Of a DNA stretch of 13,735 nucleotides, positions 1 through 6,164 are shown piece by piece. The notes beneath the pieces were generated by a model that worked only from the letters and a program-made list of their open reading frames with translations, had not been told where the DNA came from and made no database searches. A program made the position numbers and the translations under genes. Each line of letters starts with the position of its first letter. Position 1 is the first letter of the stretch. The stretch is from Leptolyngbyaceae cyanobacterium CSSed165cm_216 (lineage in GTDB: Bacteria > Cyanobacteriota > Cyanobacteriia > Phormidesmidales > Phormidesmidaceae): NCBI GenBank assembly GCA_007135385.1, contig SLIY01000101.1:1-13735 (forward strand). Direction: 5' to 3'.

Positions 1-232
1 GATCCTCAATGACGGCATCATCGGTGGCGAGAGACTGGGGAGCGAGGGATTCGGAACTGGTTTGATGAGAAGAGTCGTCATCAGGTAAGTCGGGTATTTC
101 GCTTGTCTCTCGCCTGATACCAGGCTTTTCAGGCTCCATAGACCTTGCGGAGGCCGCATCCCAAAGTACTACTAGCAATAGTGTGGCAGTATAAGTGAGA
201 AAAATTCTCAATAAAAATTGCTTAAGCATCAT
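1..232 (-). CDS. Secreted protein, 5' end only (possible TonB-dependent receptor)
   Basis: Only the first 77 codons are present; the gene runs off the left edge. The start is one of two adjacent ATGs (230-232 or 227-229), preceded by AGGAG. The product opens with a classic Sec signal peptide: MLKQF and an Arg, then a hydrophobic stretch (about residues 12-25, rich in Leu/Val), ending near ASA at 27-29. There is no Cys at the cleavage region, so it is not a lipoprotein. The mature start is acidic, Ser/Asp/Pro rich and probably disordered. It lies 64 nt downstream of the ABC ATPase gene with no terminator seen between them, so it is probably co-transcribed with the exbBD/ferritin/ABC cluster. 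In cyanobacteria this position is often held by a TonB-dependent outer-membrane receptor; that identity is inferred from context, since no plug, AMIN or barrel motif is visible yet. A non-lipidated binding protein is the alternative. Confidence 0.5.
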   Translation of the reverse strand, partial: MMLKQFLLRIFLTYTATLLLVVLWDAASARSMEPEKPGIRRETSEIPDLPDDDSSHQTSSESLAPQSLATDDAVIED

Positions 233-260
233 CACACTCCTCATACAGGAATCAAAAAGT

Positions 261-279
261 TATGGGGGGTTATGGGGGA
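261..279. repeat. Short tandem repeat TATGGGGG(G)T
   Basis: Two near-identical tandem units (TATGGGGGGT then TATGGGGGAA) lie in the 64-nt gap between the ABC ATPase gene and the next leftward gene, followed by a further GGG run. Read on the transcribed strand this is a C-rich tandem. It may be a small relic of the short tandem repeats common in cyanobacterial spacers. No function can be assigned. Confidence 0.4.
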
Positions 280-296
280 AAAGGGAAGCTAAAAGG

Positions 297-1094
297 TTAG
301 GTGACGGCCAGGGGGATGTCGCTGGCGGCGACAGGAAACACTTGCTGACCGAAGGGAGTCGAGAAAATCTCTACCTCTACCTGAAACACCTGGCGCAGGT
401 TCTCAGGGGTGAGCACCTGGTGGGACGGGCCGATCGCCCACAGGCAGCCCTGGCGCAGCATGGCCATGCGATCGCAGTACCTTGCCGCCAAATTAATGTC
501 GTGCAGCACCGTGATGATCGAAAGCGATCGCTCCCGGTTTAGCCGCTTCAGCAGTTCCAGCAGTTGTAACTGGTAGTGAATATCTAAGAACGTGGTGGGT
601 TCATCCAATAGCAGCACTTGGGGATCCTGAGCCAGGGCCAGGGCCAAAAAGGCTCGTTGGCGCTCGCCACCAGAGAGTTCAGTGACGGGGCGATCGCGAT
701 ACTGGGTAATTTCCGTCCATTCCAGCGCTTGGGCCACCTGATGCTGGCCTTCAGCATCCAGATCCCACTGCCACCAGGGCTGGTGGGGCGATCGCCCCAG
801 GCTGACCAACTGCTGTACCGTTAATCCGTCGGGCAGGGTTTGCTGCTGGGGCAGCAAGGCCAGTTGGCGGGCCACCTGCGTCGGGGAAAGGCTGTGGATC
901 TCGCGTCCAGCCAAGAGCACCGCCCCGCCCTGGGGCTTCAGTACTCGGCTGAGTAGCCGCAGCAGGGTGGACTTGCCGGAGCCGTTGGCCCCCACCAGGC
1001 AGAGCCACTCCCCTGGCTCCACCGCCAGGTTGACCTGCTGCACAATCGGCTGCTGGCCGTAGCCGCCGATTAAATTGCGAGATTCTAAGGGCAT
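297..1094 (-). CDS. fecE: Iron-siderophore/haem/cobalamin-type ABC transporter ATP-binding protein
   Basis: This is the cytoplasmic ATPase of a FecE/FhuC/BtuD-family importer (265 aa, normal length). It shows Walker A GANGSGKST (35-43), a Q-loop with consecutive Gln near 83-85, signature LSGGERQR (140-147), Walker B VLLLDEPT (160-167) and the switch His in VLHD (197-200). The start is set at ATG 1094: an AGGAGG sits 8 nt upstream, whereas an in-frame TTG at 1112 has no such signal and would overlap the permease gene by 17 nt. The permease stop (TGA) is 1 nt before this ATG, so the two genes are almost certainly translationally coupled and the proteins pair. The family is clear; the exact substrate is not readable from the ATPase. 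The neighbouring TonB/ExbBD and ferritin-like genes favour an iron chelate, with a corrinoid possible. The symbol marks the family, not a proven ortholog. Confidence 0.9.
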   Translation of the reverse strand: MPLESRNLIGGYGQQPIVQQVNLAVEPGEWLCLVGANGSGKSTLLRLLSRVLKPQGGAVLLAGREIHSLSPTQVARQLALLPQQQTLPDGLTVQQLVSLGRSPHQPWWQWDLDAEGQHQVAQALEWTEITQYRDRPVTELSGGERQRAFLALALAQDPQVLLLDEPTTFLDIHYQLQLLELLKRLNRERSLSIITVLHDINLAARYCDRMAMLRQGCLWAIGPSHQVLTPENLRQVFQVEVEIFSTPFGQQVFPVAASDIPLAVT

Positions 1095-1095
1095 C

Positions 1096-2133
1096 TCAGC
1101 GGCCTCCTGCAACTCGACGACGGCGAGACAACAGCCAGATGAACACCGGTGCCCCCAAAAACGCGGTCACCACTCCCACCGGCAGCTCCACCGGGCCAGA
1201 GCGGGCCACCAGGTCAGCGGCTGACAGCACCAGGGCACCCCCCAGGGCCGAAAACGGTAGCACCAGGCGGTAGTCGGTGCCCACCAGCAGCCGAACCCCG
1301 TGGGGTACCATTAGCCCCACAAACCCCACCAGTCCGGCAATGCTGACAGACCCGGCCGCCAGAAAGGTGGCGGCAGCGCCAATCATCAAACGCGATCGCA
1401 GCAACGAAGTGCCCAACCCCACCGCCAGATCATCGCCCAGATTCAGCAAATTCACCTGGCGGGCCAGCAGGCAGCTTGCGGCGATCGCCACCACTAGCCC
1501 CGGCCCCACCAACCGCACCTCGGTCCAGCCTCGACCATTGAAGCTGCCGATCAGCCAGTTGAGGGCCGCCTGAATCCGCCCATCTCGCGACATCAGCAGG
1601 AGTAGGGACTGAACGGCCCCAAACAATGAGCTAAAGGCCACACCACTCAGGATCAGCCGCTCAATGGATAGCCCGCCACGCCCGTAGGCCAGTAGGTAGA
1701 CTAGTGCCGTGGTGGCGATCGCCCCCAGCCAGGCTCCCAGGGGCACCCACACCTGCCAGATCCCCAGGGTAATTACCACCACCACCACCAGGCCAGCCCC
1801 CGAGGAAATGCCCAGCAAAAAAGGACTGGCCAACCCGTTGCGCAGCATGCCCTGCAGTAGCGCCCCTGAGACTCCCAGAGAGGCCCCCACCAGCAACGTC
1901 GCCAGCAACCGGGGCAGGCGCAAATCCCACAGCACCACCTGGTAGGTAGGATTGCCCTGGCGCAGCAGTGCCGTCCACAGCTCCGGCCCTGTCATCGCCA
2001 CCGATCCCTGGGTCAGCGACAGCCCTACCACCAGGGCCAATCCCAACAGCAAGCATCCCAGGGCCAACGGTAACCGGTACGGCTGCTGGGCGGGCCGTAC
2101 CGGCTGCACTGGCGGTCGTGTCAGCGTCTTCAT
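1096..2133 (-). CDS. fecD: FecCD-family ABC transporter permease
   Basis: This is the inner-membrane permease of the iron-chelate/cobalamin importer (345 aa, slightly longer than the usual about 330 because of a Pro-rich cytoplasmic N-terminus, residues 1-20). The FecCD signature is plain: LRLPRLLATLLVG (71-83), then SGALLQGMLRNGLASPFLLG (89-108) followed by an SSGAG glycine turn. A late GFVGLMVPH segment contains the coupling region that contacts the ATPase. Many hydrophobic segments are visible (about nine to ten). The ATG overlaps the ferritin-like stop by 4 nt (ATGA). Only one permease gene is present, so the transporter is either a BtuC-like homodimer or has a partner elsewhere. No periplasmic binding-protein gene is recognised in the window. 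The substrate is inferred from the TonB context to be ferric siderophore, haem or a corrinoid. The symbol indicates family only. Confidence 0.88.
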   Translation of the reverse strand: MKTLTRPPVQPVRPAQQPYRLPLALGCLLLGLALVVGLSLTQGSVAMTGPELWTALLRQGNPTYQVVLWDLRLPRLLATLLVGASLGVSGALLQGMLRNGLASPFLLGISSGAGLVVVVVITLGIWQVWVPLGAWLGAIATTALVYLLAYGRGGLSIERLILSGVAFSSLFGAVQSLLLLMSRDGRIQAALNWLIGSFNGRGWTEVRLVGPGLVVAIAASCLLARQVNLLNLGDDLAVGLGTSLLRSRLMIGAAATFLAAGSVSIAGLVGFVGLMVPHGVRLLVGTDYRLVLPFSALGGALVLSAADLVARSGPVELPVGVVTAFLGAPVFIWLLSRRRRVAGGR

Positions 2134-2567
2134 CCACTAAAGTCCCGCAGCATTTTCTTAATTTCCAGGTTGTGCAACTCCTCCTGGCCAATCTTGGTGC
2201 GGGTGTATTCTTCTAAGTAAATGGAGGCATCCTCCACCAGGCCGAGTAGTTGCTTATACATCTCCAGCGCCTTTTGCTCATGGTTGAGGCTTTCTTTCAA
2301 TAAATCCGTCACCGCATGGCGATGGGTCTCTTCAATGGGGGCAATGCGTTGGCTGGGATGGCCTTCCAGACCTGTGATAATCTCCCCTGCCTCTTGGGCA
2401 TGCAGCAGGGACTCACTTGCCTGGGCCTTGAAAAAGCCCACAATCGGAATGCGATTAGGGCCGGTCACCATTAAAGAGTAGTGGGTGTAGCGCACCACCC
2501 CCGACAGTTCAAATTCCATAATCTGGTTTAACAGTTCGGTTGTGGCTTGGATGTTCAGATCTTTCAT
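2130..2567 (-). CDS. Ferritin-like (bacterioferritin-type) diiron protein
   Basis: This 145-residue all-helical protein resembles bacterioferritin/ferritin-like diiron proteins. Visible candidate metal ligands are E18 or E20 in helix A, E52 with H56 in ASESLLHAQE, E97 in the third helix (NHEQKALEMY), and a clean ExxH, E129 to H132 (QEELH), in the fourth. The first pair is spaced ExxxH, not the usual ExxH. The Met that ligates haem in true bacterioferritin (directly after the ligand Glu of helix B) is not evident, so haem binding is unlikely. The likely role is iron oxidation, storage or buffering in the cytoplasm. It overlaps the downstream permease gene by 4 nt, so it is a member of the uptake operon. 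The ATG at 2567 has no obvious Shine-Dalgarno, and a heptamer repeat array lies directly upstream. Whether it forms a 24-mer cage or a smaller assembly cannot be told. Confidence 0.78.
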   Translation of the reverse strand: MKDLNIQATTELLNQIMEFELSGVVRYTHYSLMVTGPNRIPIVGFFKAQASESLLHAQEAGEIITGLEGHPSQRIAPIEETHRHAVTDLLKESLNHEQKALEMYKQLLGLVEDASIYLEEYTRTKIGQEELHNLEIKKMLRDFSG

Positions 2568-2583
2568 GGGTTCAGAGTTTGAA

Positions 2584-2700
2584 TTCAGGGTTTAGGGTTT
2601 AGGGTAGCGGGTTTTGGGGTGTAAGTAAGGTTTGCGGTTTACGGTTTGCGGTTTGGGGTTTACGGTTCACGGTTTGCCGTACACCGTGTACCGCTCACCG
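2584..2700. repeat. Degenerate heptanucleotide array (TTTRSGG-like)
   Basis: About 15 units keep a near-strict 7-nt register between exbD and the ferritin-like gene. Examples are TTTAGGG twice in a row (2591-2604), TTTGCGG, TTTACGG, TTTGCGG, TTTGGGG, TTTACGG, TTCACGG (2631-2672), then decaying copies ending in CCG up to 2700. One break in register lies near 2612-2630. Within it GTACAC/GTGTAC (2679-2691) forms a small palindrome. It resembles cyanobacterial STRR (short tandemly repeated repetitive) sequences. Its strand asymmetry, G-rich on the plus strand, is telomere-like, but nothing suggests a chromosome end. Confidence 0.8.
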
Positions 2701-2713
2701 TCCCCATATCCCC

Positions 2714-3121
2714 TCATTCCGGCTGCCGTGTCGCAATCCCCAACGTCGCTCCTTCAATTTGGCGCAGCTCATCCATCACCGCCACCACACGTCCATGACT
2801 TACCGCTGCATCGGCGTTGATCACCACTATTGACTCCTGAGTGTCTACCATCAGCTCCTGTACTCCAGTTTGCAGATCTTCCAGGGCGATCGCATTCTGA
2901 TTTAGAGCAATCTCCCCGGACTCGTCTACCGAGACCGCAATCCGGGTGCGTTCTTGCAGTTCGGCACTGGCGGCCTGGGGCAGGTTCACGGGCAGTGACT
3001 CAGAGCGGGTCAAAAACAGACTAGAGATAATGAAAAACGTCAAAATTGCGAAGATCACATCGATCATCGGCACGATGTTAAGTTCAAAGTCGTCTTCGGG
3101 TTCTTCGGGGAGGTAGGGCAT
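2714..3121 (-). CDS. exbD: Biopolymer transport protein ExbD
   Basis: ExbD is a partner of ExbB in the proton-driven motor that energises TonB (135 aa, typical). It has a short acidic cytoplasmic N-terminus (PEEPEDDFELN), one membrane segment (about 15-38) carrying the key protonatable Asp in NIVPMIDV (D21), and a periplasmic domain (40-135) ending in the usual conserved pattern around DAAVSHGRVVAVMDELRQ. It lies downstream of exbB on the same strand, separated by a repeat-containing spacer of about 116 nt. The ATG at 3121 is chosen because the following residues match the usual ExbD N-terminus; the spacer offers only a GGGAGTGGGG-type purine run on the plus strand, so no clear Shine-Dalgarno supports it. 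The family assignment is secure. Together with tonB this makes a complete TonB/ExbB/ExbD set. Confidence 0.92.
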   Translation of the reverse strand: MPYLPEEPEDDFELNIVPMIDVIFAILTFFIISSLFLTRSESLPVNLPQAASAELQERTRIAVSVDESGEIALNQNAIALEDLQTGVQELMVDTQESIVVINADAAVSHGRVVAVMDELRQIEGATLGIATRQPE

Positions 3122-3131
3122 GGGAGTGGGG

Positions 3132-3230
3132 GAGTTTTGAATGTTGAGTTTTGTTCGCGTAGCGTCTCCGGAGGAGAAATGTTGAGTTTTGAATTAAGGC
3201 TCTACTGAGAGAACTCAACATTCAAAACTC
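3132..3230. repeat. Inverted/direct repeat with a GCGTAGCGTCTCC core between exbB and exbD
   Basis: The 19-mer GAGTTTTGAATGTTGAGTT at 3132-3150 is perfectly inverted at 3212-3230, and a direct partial copy (AATGTTGAGTTTTG) sits at 3178-3191. The arms themselves have a 7-nt rhythm. Between them is TTCGCGTAGCGTCTCCGGAG (3154-3173) with a CTCCGGAG palindrome; from memory this resembles a repeat frequent in cyanobacterial spacers. In the exbB-exbD transcript the arms could fold into a long hairpin separating the two cistrons. Confidence 0.75.
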
Positions 3231-3237
3231 TGTTCAC

Positions 3238-3885
3238 CTACTTGACAAACGTCTCTTCCTTAAACTGACTTTGCCGTTCGTAGTGGGTCTCATACAAAAT
3301 CTCCAACTGGCCGCCGTACTCTTGAATCAGCGCGATTTGGCGTTTGTAGAGGCCGCGAAACAGGTTGGCGAAGATCAGGGTGCCGATGGCGACGACTAGG
3401 CCAGCGGCGGTGGAAACCAAGGCTTCGCTAATGCCGCCGGTTACGGCCCCGGTGTTAGCACTCAGATCGCCCAGTTGCAGGGCGGCAAAGGAGCGAATTA
3501 GGCCGAGGATGGTGCCCAGCAGCCCCAGCAGGGGGGCGACGCTGATGATGGTGGCAAACACCGTGCTGAAGCGGCGTAGTTGGGGCAGTTCCGCCTGCAT
3601 GGCGCTGGCTAGGGCCAGGTGAAACTGCTTGGGGCTAGCACCTTCAATTTCCAGGGCTTCTAAAAAAATGCGAACCATGGGTAAGTTCACGTTCTGCCGC
3701 AGCTTGGGGTATAGGTCCATGGGCGCTTGGCGGTAGGTGCGCAAAATGTCTTGCATCACCGGGCGTTGACGGCGGTTGATGCGGAACCAGAATAGAGAAC
3801 GCTCGATGATCAGGGCGATCGCTAGGATAGAAAACCCCAGCAGCGGCCACATGACAATGCCCCCGGCCGCAAAAATGGTACCCAT
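3238..3885 (-). CDS. exbB: Biopolymer transport protein ExbB (MotA/TolQ/ExbB family)
   Basis: This inner-membrane proton-channel subunit works with ExbD to drive TonB (215 aa, short cyanobacterial type). Three membrane segments are seen: about 10-30 (start GGIVMWPLLGFSILA), 108-134 with the family motif SVAPLLGLLGTILGLIRSF, and 152-176 with GISEALVSTAAGLVVAIG. In many homologues the last motif reads AIP; here a Gly replaces that Pro. The ATG at 3885 fits the family N-terminus. It is the first gene of the leftward cluster and is divergent from tonB. A TTGACA (3915-3910 on the minus strand) lies just upstream, but no good -10 follows at standard spacing, so the promoter is uncertain. TolQ is the alternative family member; the adjacent exbD and tonB favour ExbB. 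Confidence 0.92.
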   Translation of the reverse strand: MGTIFAAGGIVMWPLLGFSILAIALIIERSLFWFRINRRQRPVMQDILRTYRQAPMDLYPKLRQNVNLPMVRIFLEALEIEGASPKQFHLALASAMQAELPQLRRFSTVFATIISVAPLLGLLGTILGLIRSFAALQLGDLSANTGAVTGGISEALVSTAAGLVVAIGTLIFANLFRGLYKRQIALIQEYGGQLEILYETHYERQSQFKEETFVK

Positions 3886-4189
3886 AACCTAAACTTTATT
3901 GAAAATTACTGTCAAAAACATTCACCCTGATTTGTCGGCTGTTGTCAAGGGGGGAGGGGGGGATGGGGGCAGTCAGCCTATATTTCTGGTGTTATCACCC
4001 AGGGGCAGTGAGCTATCGCGATCGCCTATAATGCTCGACAGGCCCGAATTAGATCCCCAAATATCGGGATTTTGCTGCCCCGTACCTGATCCCCTGACGG
4101 GCCTAAGTGGATAGCTGGGCTTAATGAAAAAAACTGTTAATTATGTAAGATGAACAGAGCAGATTTCTACCATCCCTGGGCGATCGCGC
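3886..4189. promoter_or_regulatory. Divergent exbB/tonB control region with a G-rich tract
   Basis: This 304-nt space separates two divergent transport genes and should hold both promoters. Seen: a TTGACA hexamer on the minus strand (3915-3910) for exbB with a poor -10, and an AT-rich stretch (4120-4151, ending TAAGAT) before tonB that could hold its -10. G-runs of 6, 7 and 5 lie at 3949-3954, 3956-3962 and 3965-3969. A HIP1 octamer lies near 4018 and another directly upstream of the tonB ATG. I searched by eye for a Fur-like AT-rich palindrome and found no convincing one, so iron regulation is plausible from context but not shown. Confidence 0.45.
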
Positions 4190-5554
4190 ATGAGCCTTTC
4201 TGACATTTGTCGTCAACAACATCAACAGGAGCAGCAAAAGCTCCGCAAGATTTTGCTGTGGGGGCTGCTAGGTTCCCTGGGCGTGCACGGGTTGGCCCTC
4301 AGCCTCAGCCAGTTCAACCTCTGGCAGACCGCCATCGACGAGCTGTCACCCATTGAGCTGATTATCACCGAGGCCATACCCGAGCAGCCAGAGGTTTTGC
4401 CTGACCCTGAGCCGCCCACCGAACTCAGCACCCAGACTCACGCCCCGGCTCCCGCTGCGGCCAGCGCCCCGCCTCGGCCTGCTGCCGTAGTGGCTCCACC
4501 CACCCCGGCCCAGCCCCCGGTGGAATCGGTGACACCAGATACCCCTGAGCCAGATACCCAGGCTGAGTCAGACCTAGAAGAGTCAGTCGTGGACGCGGAA
4601 AGCCCTGACGTTGCAGAGGAGGAGGCCTCCGAGGTTGCCGAGGAGACGCCAGAGGAGTTGGATTTAGACGCGATCGCCGCCGAGCTGAACGAAGCTCCAG
4701 CGGAACCCCAGGCTGAACGTCTGCGCGACCTGTTGCAACGGCTGCGTGAGGCTCAGGAGCAGGGGAACTCTACTGCGGCTGAGGTGGATCCCAGTCCATC
4801 GACCACTGCCGGTGCTGGTAATGTCCCCGATGCCCCTGTGGGCAACGACACCGGGGTAGCCGCCGCCCCCTCGAATACCAGCGGCAGTGGCCAAGGGCAG
4901 GGGGTGACTTGTCTAAATTGTGTGCGCCCTAACTATCCTCAGAGTGCTCTGGACGCCAGGGTGGAGGGCCAGCCGATGGTCAGCGTCGACATCAACCCCG
5001 ATGGCAGCGTGCGCAGTGTCACCCTAACCCGCTCCAGCGGTAATGCTGCCATTGACCAGGCGGCGATCCAGGCGGCCAGAAGTTCTCGCTTTCAGCCCAT
5101 TGCTGGTGGGGCCACCAGCGTGCCGATTGAGTACGACCTCACCATCGAGGGGTCTCACCGCCATCGCGATGCCCGCCGCCGAGGGGAACGTCTGTCTGTG
5201 GAAGTACCTACTCCACCCCCGGCCGCCGAAACCTCAGAACCACCCCCGGCCGCGGCGACCCCTGGGCCGCAGCCCTCGGCAGCAGAGGCTGAGCAGCCCC
5301 CTCTGGCAGAGCCGCCAGCACCCCCAACCCCTGCATCTGCTGCGCCGGAGCCAGCTGCAGAACCATCTCCTACTCCGGCTACAGAACCTGCCCCAGTATC
5401 CACCCCACCGTCCAGCCAGGGTAGTGCATTCCCAGAGCCGGCAACCCCCACGCCGGAACCAGCAACTCCCGCTGCTCCACCACCAGTTGCTCCACCGCCA
5501 GTGGCGCCGCCGCCCCCGGTGGAACCACCACCAGCTACTGACGAAGTAGACTAA
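4190..5554 (+). CDS. tonB: TonB-family energy transducer with internal TonB domain and long Pro/Ala-rich tail
   Basis: TonB links the ExbBD motor to outer-membrane receptors (454 aa, longer than the roughly 240 of E. coli). Order: cytoplasmic N-terminus 1-19; membrane anchor about 20-42 carrying S29 and H33 with the SxxxH spacing of the functional TonB anchor; a Pro/Ala-rich then strongly acidic periplasmic spacer (64-175); a probable helix (about 156-190); a Ser/Gly linker; then CLNCVRPNYP (241-250) opening the TonB C-terminal fold to about 320 (DGSVRSVTLTRSSG, then AIQAARSSRFQP). In E. coli TonB this fold ends the protein. Here a basic patch (GSHRHRDARRRGER, 321-334) and about 120 residues of PPP, APPPV and PAP repeats follow. 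The C241/C244 pair could form a disulfide. There is no Shine-Dalgarno before ATG 4190. It is divergent from exbB. Family secure; receptor partner unknown. Confidence 0.9.
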   Translation: MSLSDICRQQHQQEQQKLRKILLWGLLGSLGVHGLALSLSQFNLWQTAIDELSPIELIITEAIPEQPEVLPDPEPPTELSTQTHAPAPAAASAPPRPAAVVAPPTPAQPPVESVTPDTPEPDTQAESDLEESVVDAESPDVAEEEASEVAEETPEELDLDAIAAELNEAPAEPQAERLRDLLQRLREAQEQGNSTAAEVDPSPSTTAGAGNVPDAPVGNDTGVAAAPSNTSGSGQGQGVTCLNCVRPNYPQSALDARVEGQPMVSVDINPDGSVRSVTLTRSSGNAAIDQAAIQAARSSRFQPIAGGATSVPIEYDLTIEGSHRHRDARRRGERLSVEVPTPPPAAETSEPPPAAATPGPQPSAAEAEQPPLAEPPAPPTPASAAPEPAAEPSPTPATEPAPVSTPPSSQGSAFPEPATPTPEPATPAAPPPVAPPPVAPPPPVEPPPATDEVD

Positions 5555-5662
5555 CCCTAACGGATTTCAGTGACTTCAAAGCCATTTTGCTCAGCCTGAA
5601 CGGCCTAATTTGTGGGTTGAGTTATCTAGGCTAATACTGGGTAATGCGATCACGGGGGGGCT

Positions 5663-5678
5663 TATATTGCTATATTGT
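5663..5678. promoter_or_regulatory. Tandem AT-rich octamer upstream of the YeeE pair
   Basis: TATATTGC and TATATTGT stand head to tail 26 nt before the first YeeE-type start codon. They follow a run of seven G at 5654-5660. The position fits a -10 region or a regulator site, but no matched -35 is clear and no ArsR/BigR-type operator can be claimed. Confidence 0.3.
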
Positions 5679-5703
5679 TAAGCAGTTGATTAAAGAGGCT
5701 GCT

Positions 5704-6120
5704 ATGCAAGTGGAATGGTGGTATGGCCTGCTGGGTGGCGGGTTAATTGGTCTTAGCGCCACGCTGCTGCTGGCTGGTAATGGCCGGATTGCTGGCATCA
5801 GCGGCATGGTCAATGGGGCGATCACATTTACGGCGGCTGAGGTTTGGCGTTGGTTATTTTTGATTGGCCTGCTGGGGGGCGGGTTGCTTTATGAATATGG
5901 TTTAGCTCCCCAGCCCACACCGACCTATGGATTTGCCCCGTTGACCATGATTGTGGCTGGCTTTTTAGTGGGTTTTGGCACCCGCATGGGTAACGGTTGT
6001 ACCAGTGGGCATGGGGTTTGTGGGCTAGGGCGGTTGTCGGGGCGATCGCTGGTGGCGGTTGTCAGCTTTATGGTGGCCGGTTTCGTCACGGTGTTTATCA
6101 CCCGGCATCTGCTGGCTTAA
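5704..6120 (+). CDS. YeeE/YedE-family sulfur transporter, N-terminal half
   Basis: This 138-residue membrane protein has about four hydrophobic segments (8-24, 48-65, 78-93, 115-133). It carries two YeeE/YedE hallmarks: NGRIAGISGM (26-35) and the motif GFGTRMGNGCTSGHGVCG (90-107), with C99 and C106. Full-length members such as E. coli YeeE/TsuA and its Spirochaeta homologue import thiosulfate through a pore lined by conserved Cys. Here the fold is split, and the second half is encoded 44 nt downstream. Start: ATG 5704 has GAGG 5 nt upstream; an in-frame upstream extension (from about 5644) has no such support and would add a non-conserved stretch. Function as a thiosulfate or other sulfur-compound importer is inferred from the family. 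No rhodanese, persulfide dioxygenase or BigR/ArsR gene accompanies it in the window. Confidence 0.85.
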   Translation: MQVEWWYGLLGGGLIGLSATLLLAGNGRIAGISGMVNGAITFTAAEVWRWLFLIGLLGGGLLYEYGLAPQPTPTYGFAPLTMIVAGFLVGFGTRMGNGCTSGHGVCGLGRLSGRSLVAVVSFMVAGFVTVFITRHLLA

Positions 6121-6164
6121 CCTCAGAAACCCGATAGTTTGCACGTCTCAAGGAATAACGCACG

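Noticed and set aside
1095..1112. TTG start six codons upstream for the ABC ATPase
   Set aside because: It overlaps the permease end by 17 nt and has no ribosome site; the AGGAGG lies between it and ATG 1094 at good spacing for the ATG.
2584..2700. CRISPR array
   Set aside because: Units are 7 nt, degenerate and without spacers; no cas genes nearby.
2632..2820. Plus-strand frame over the heptamer array and the end of exbD
   Set aside because: Its first part is simply the translated repeat and the rest is antisense to exbD.
3899..4114. Plus-strand frame in the exbB/tonB spacer
   Set aside because: It reads through the G-runs as poly-Gly, has no credible start or ribosome site, and occupies the only promoter space for two genes.
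3886..4189. Fur box controlling tonB/exbB
   Set aside because: Expected from biology, but I could not find a convincing palindromic AT-rich match by eye; a matrix scan would be needed.
5155..5451. Minus-strand Gly/Ala-rich frame
   Set aside because: It is the antisense image of Pro/Ala codons in the TonB tail, with no independent signal.
5043..5549. Plus-strand 168-codon frame within tonB
   Set aside because: It is an alternative reading of the Pro/Ala-rich tonB tail; tonB has clear TonB-domain motifs in its own frame.
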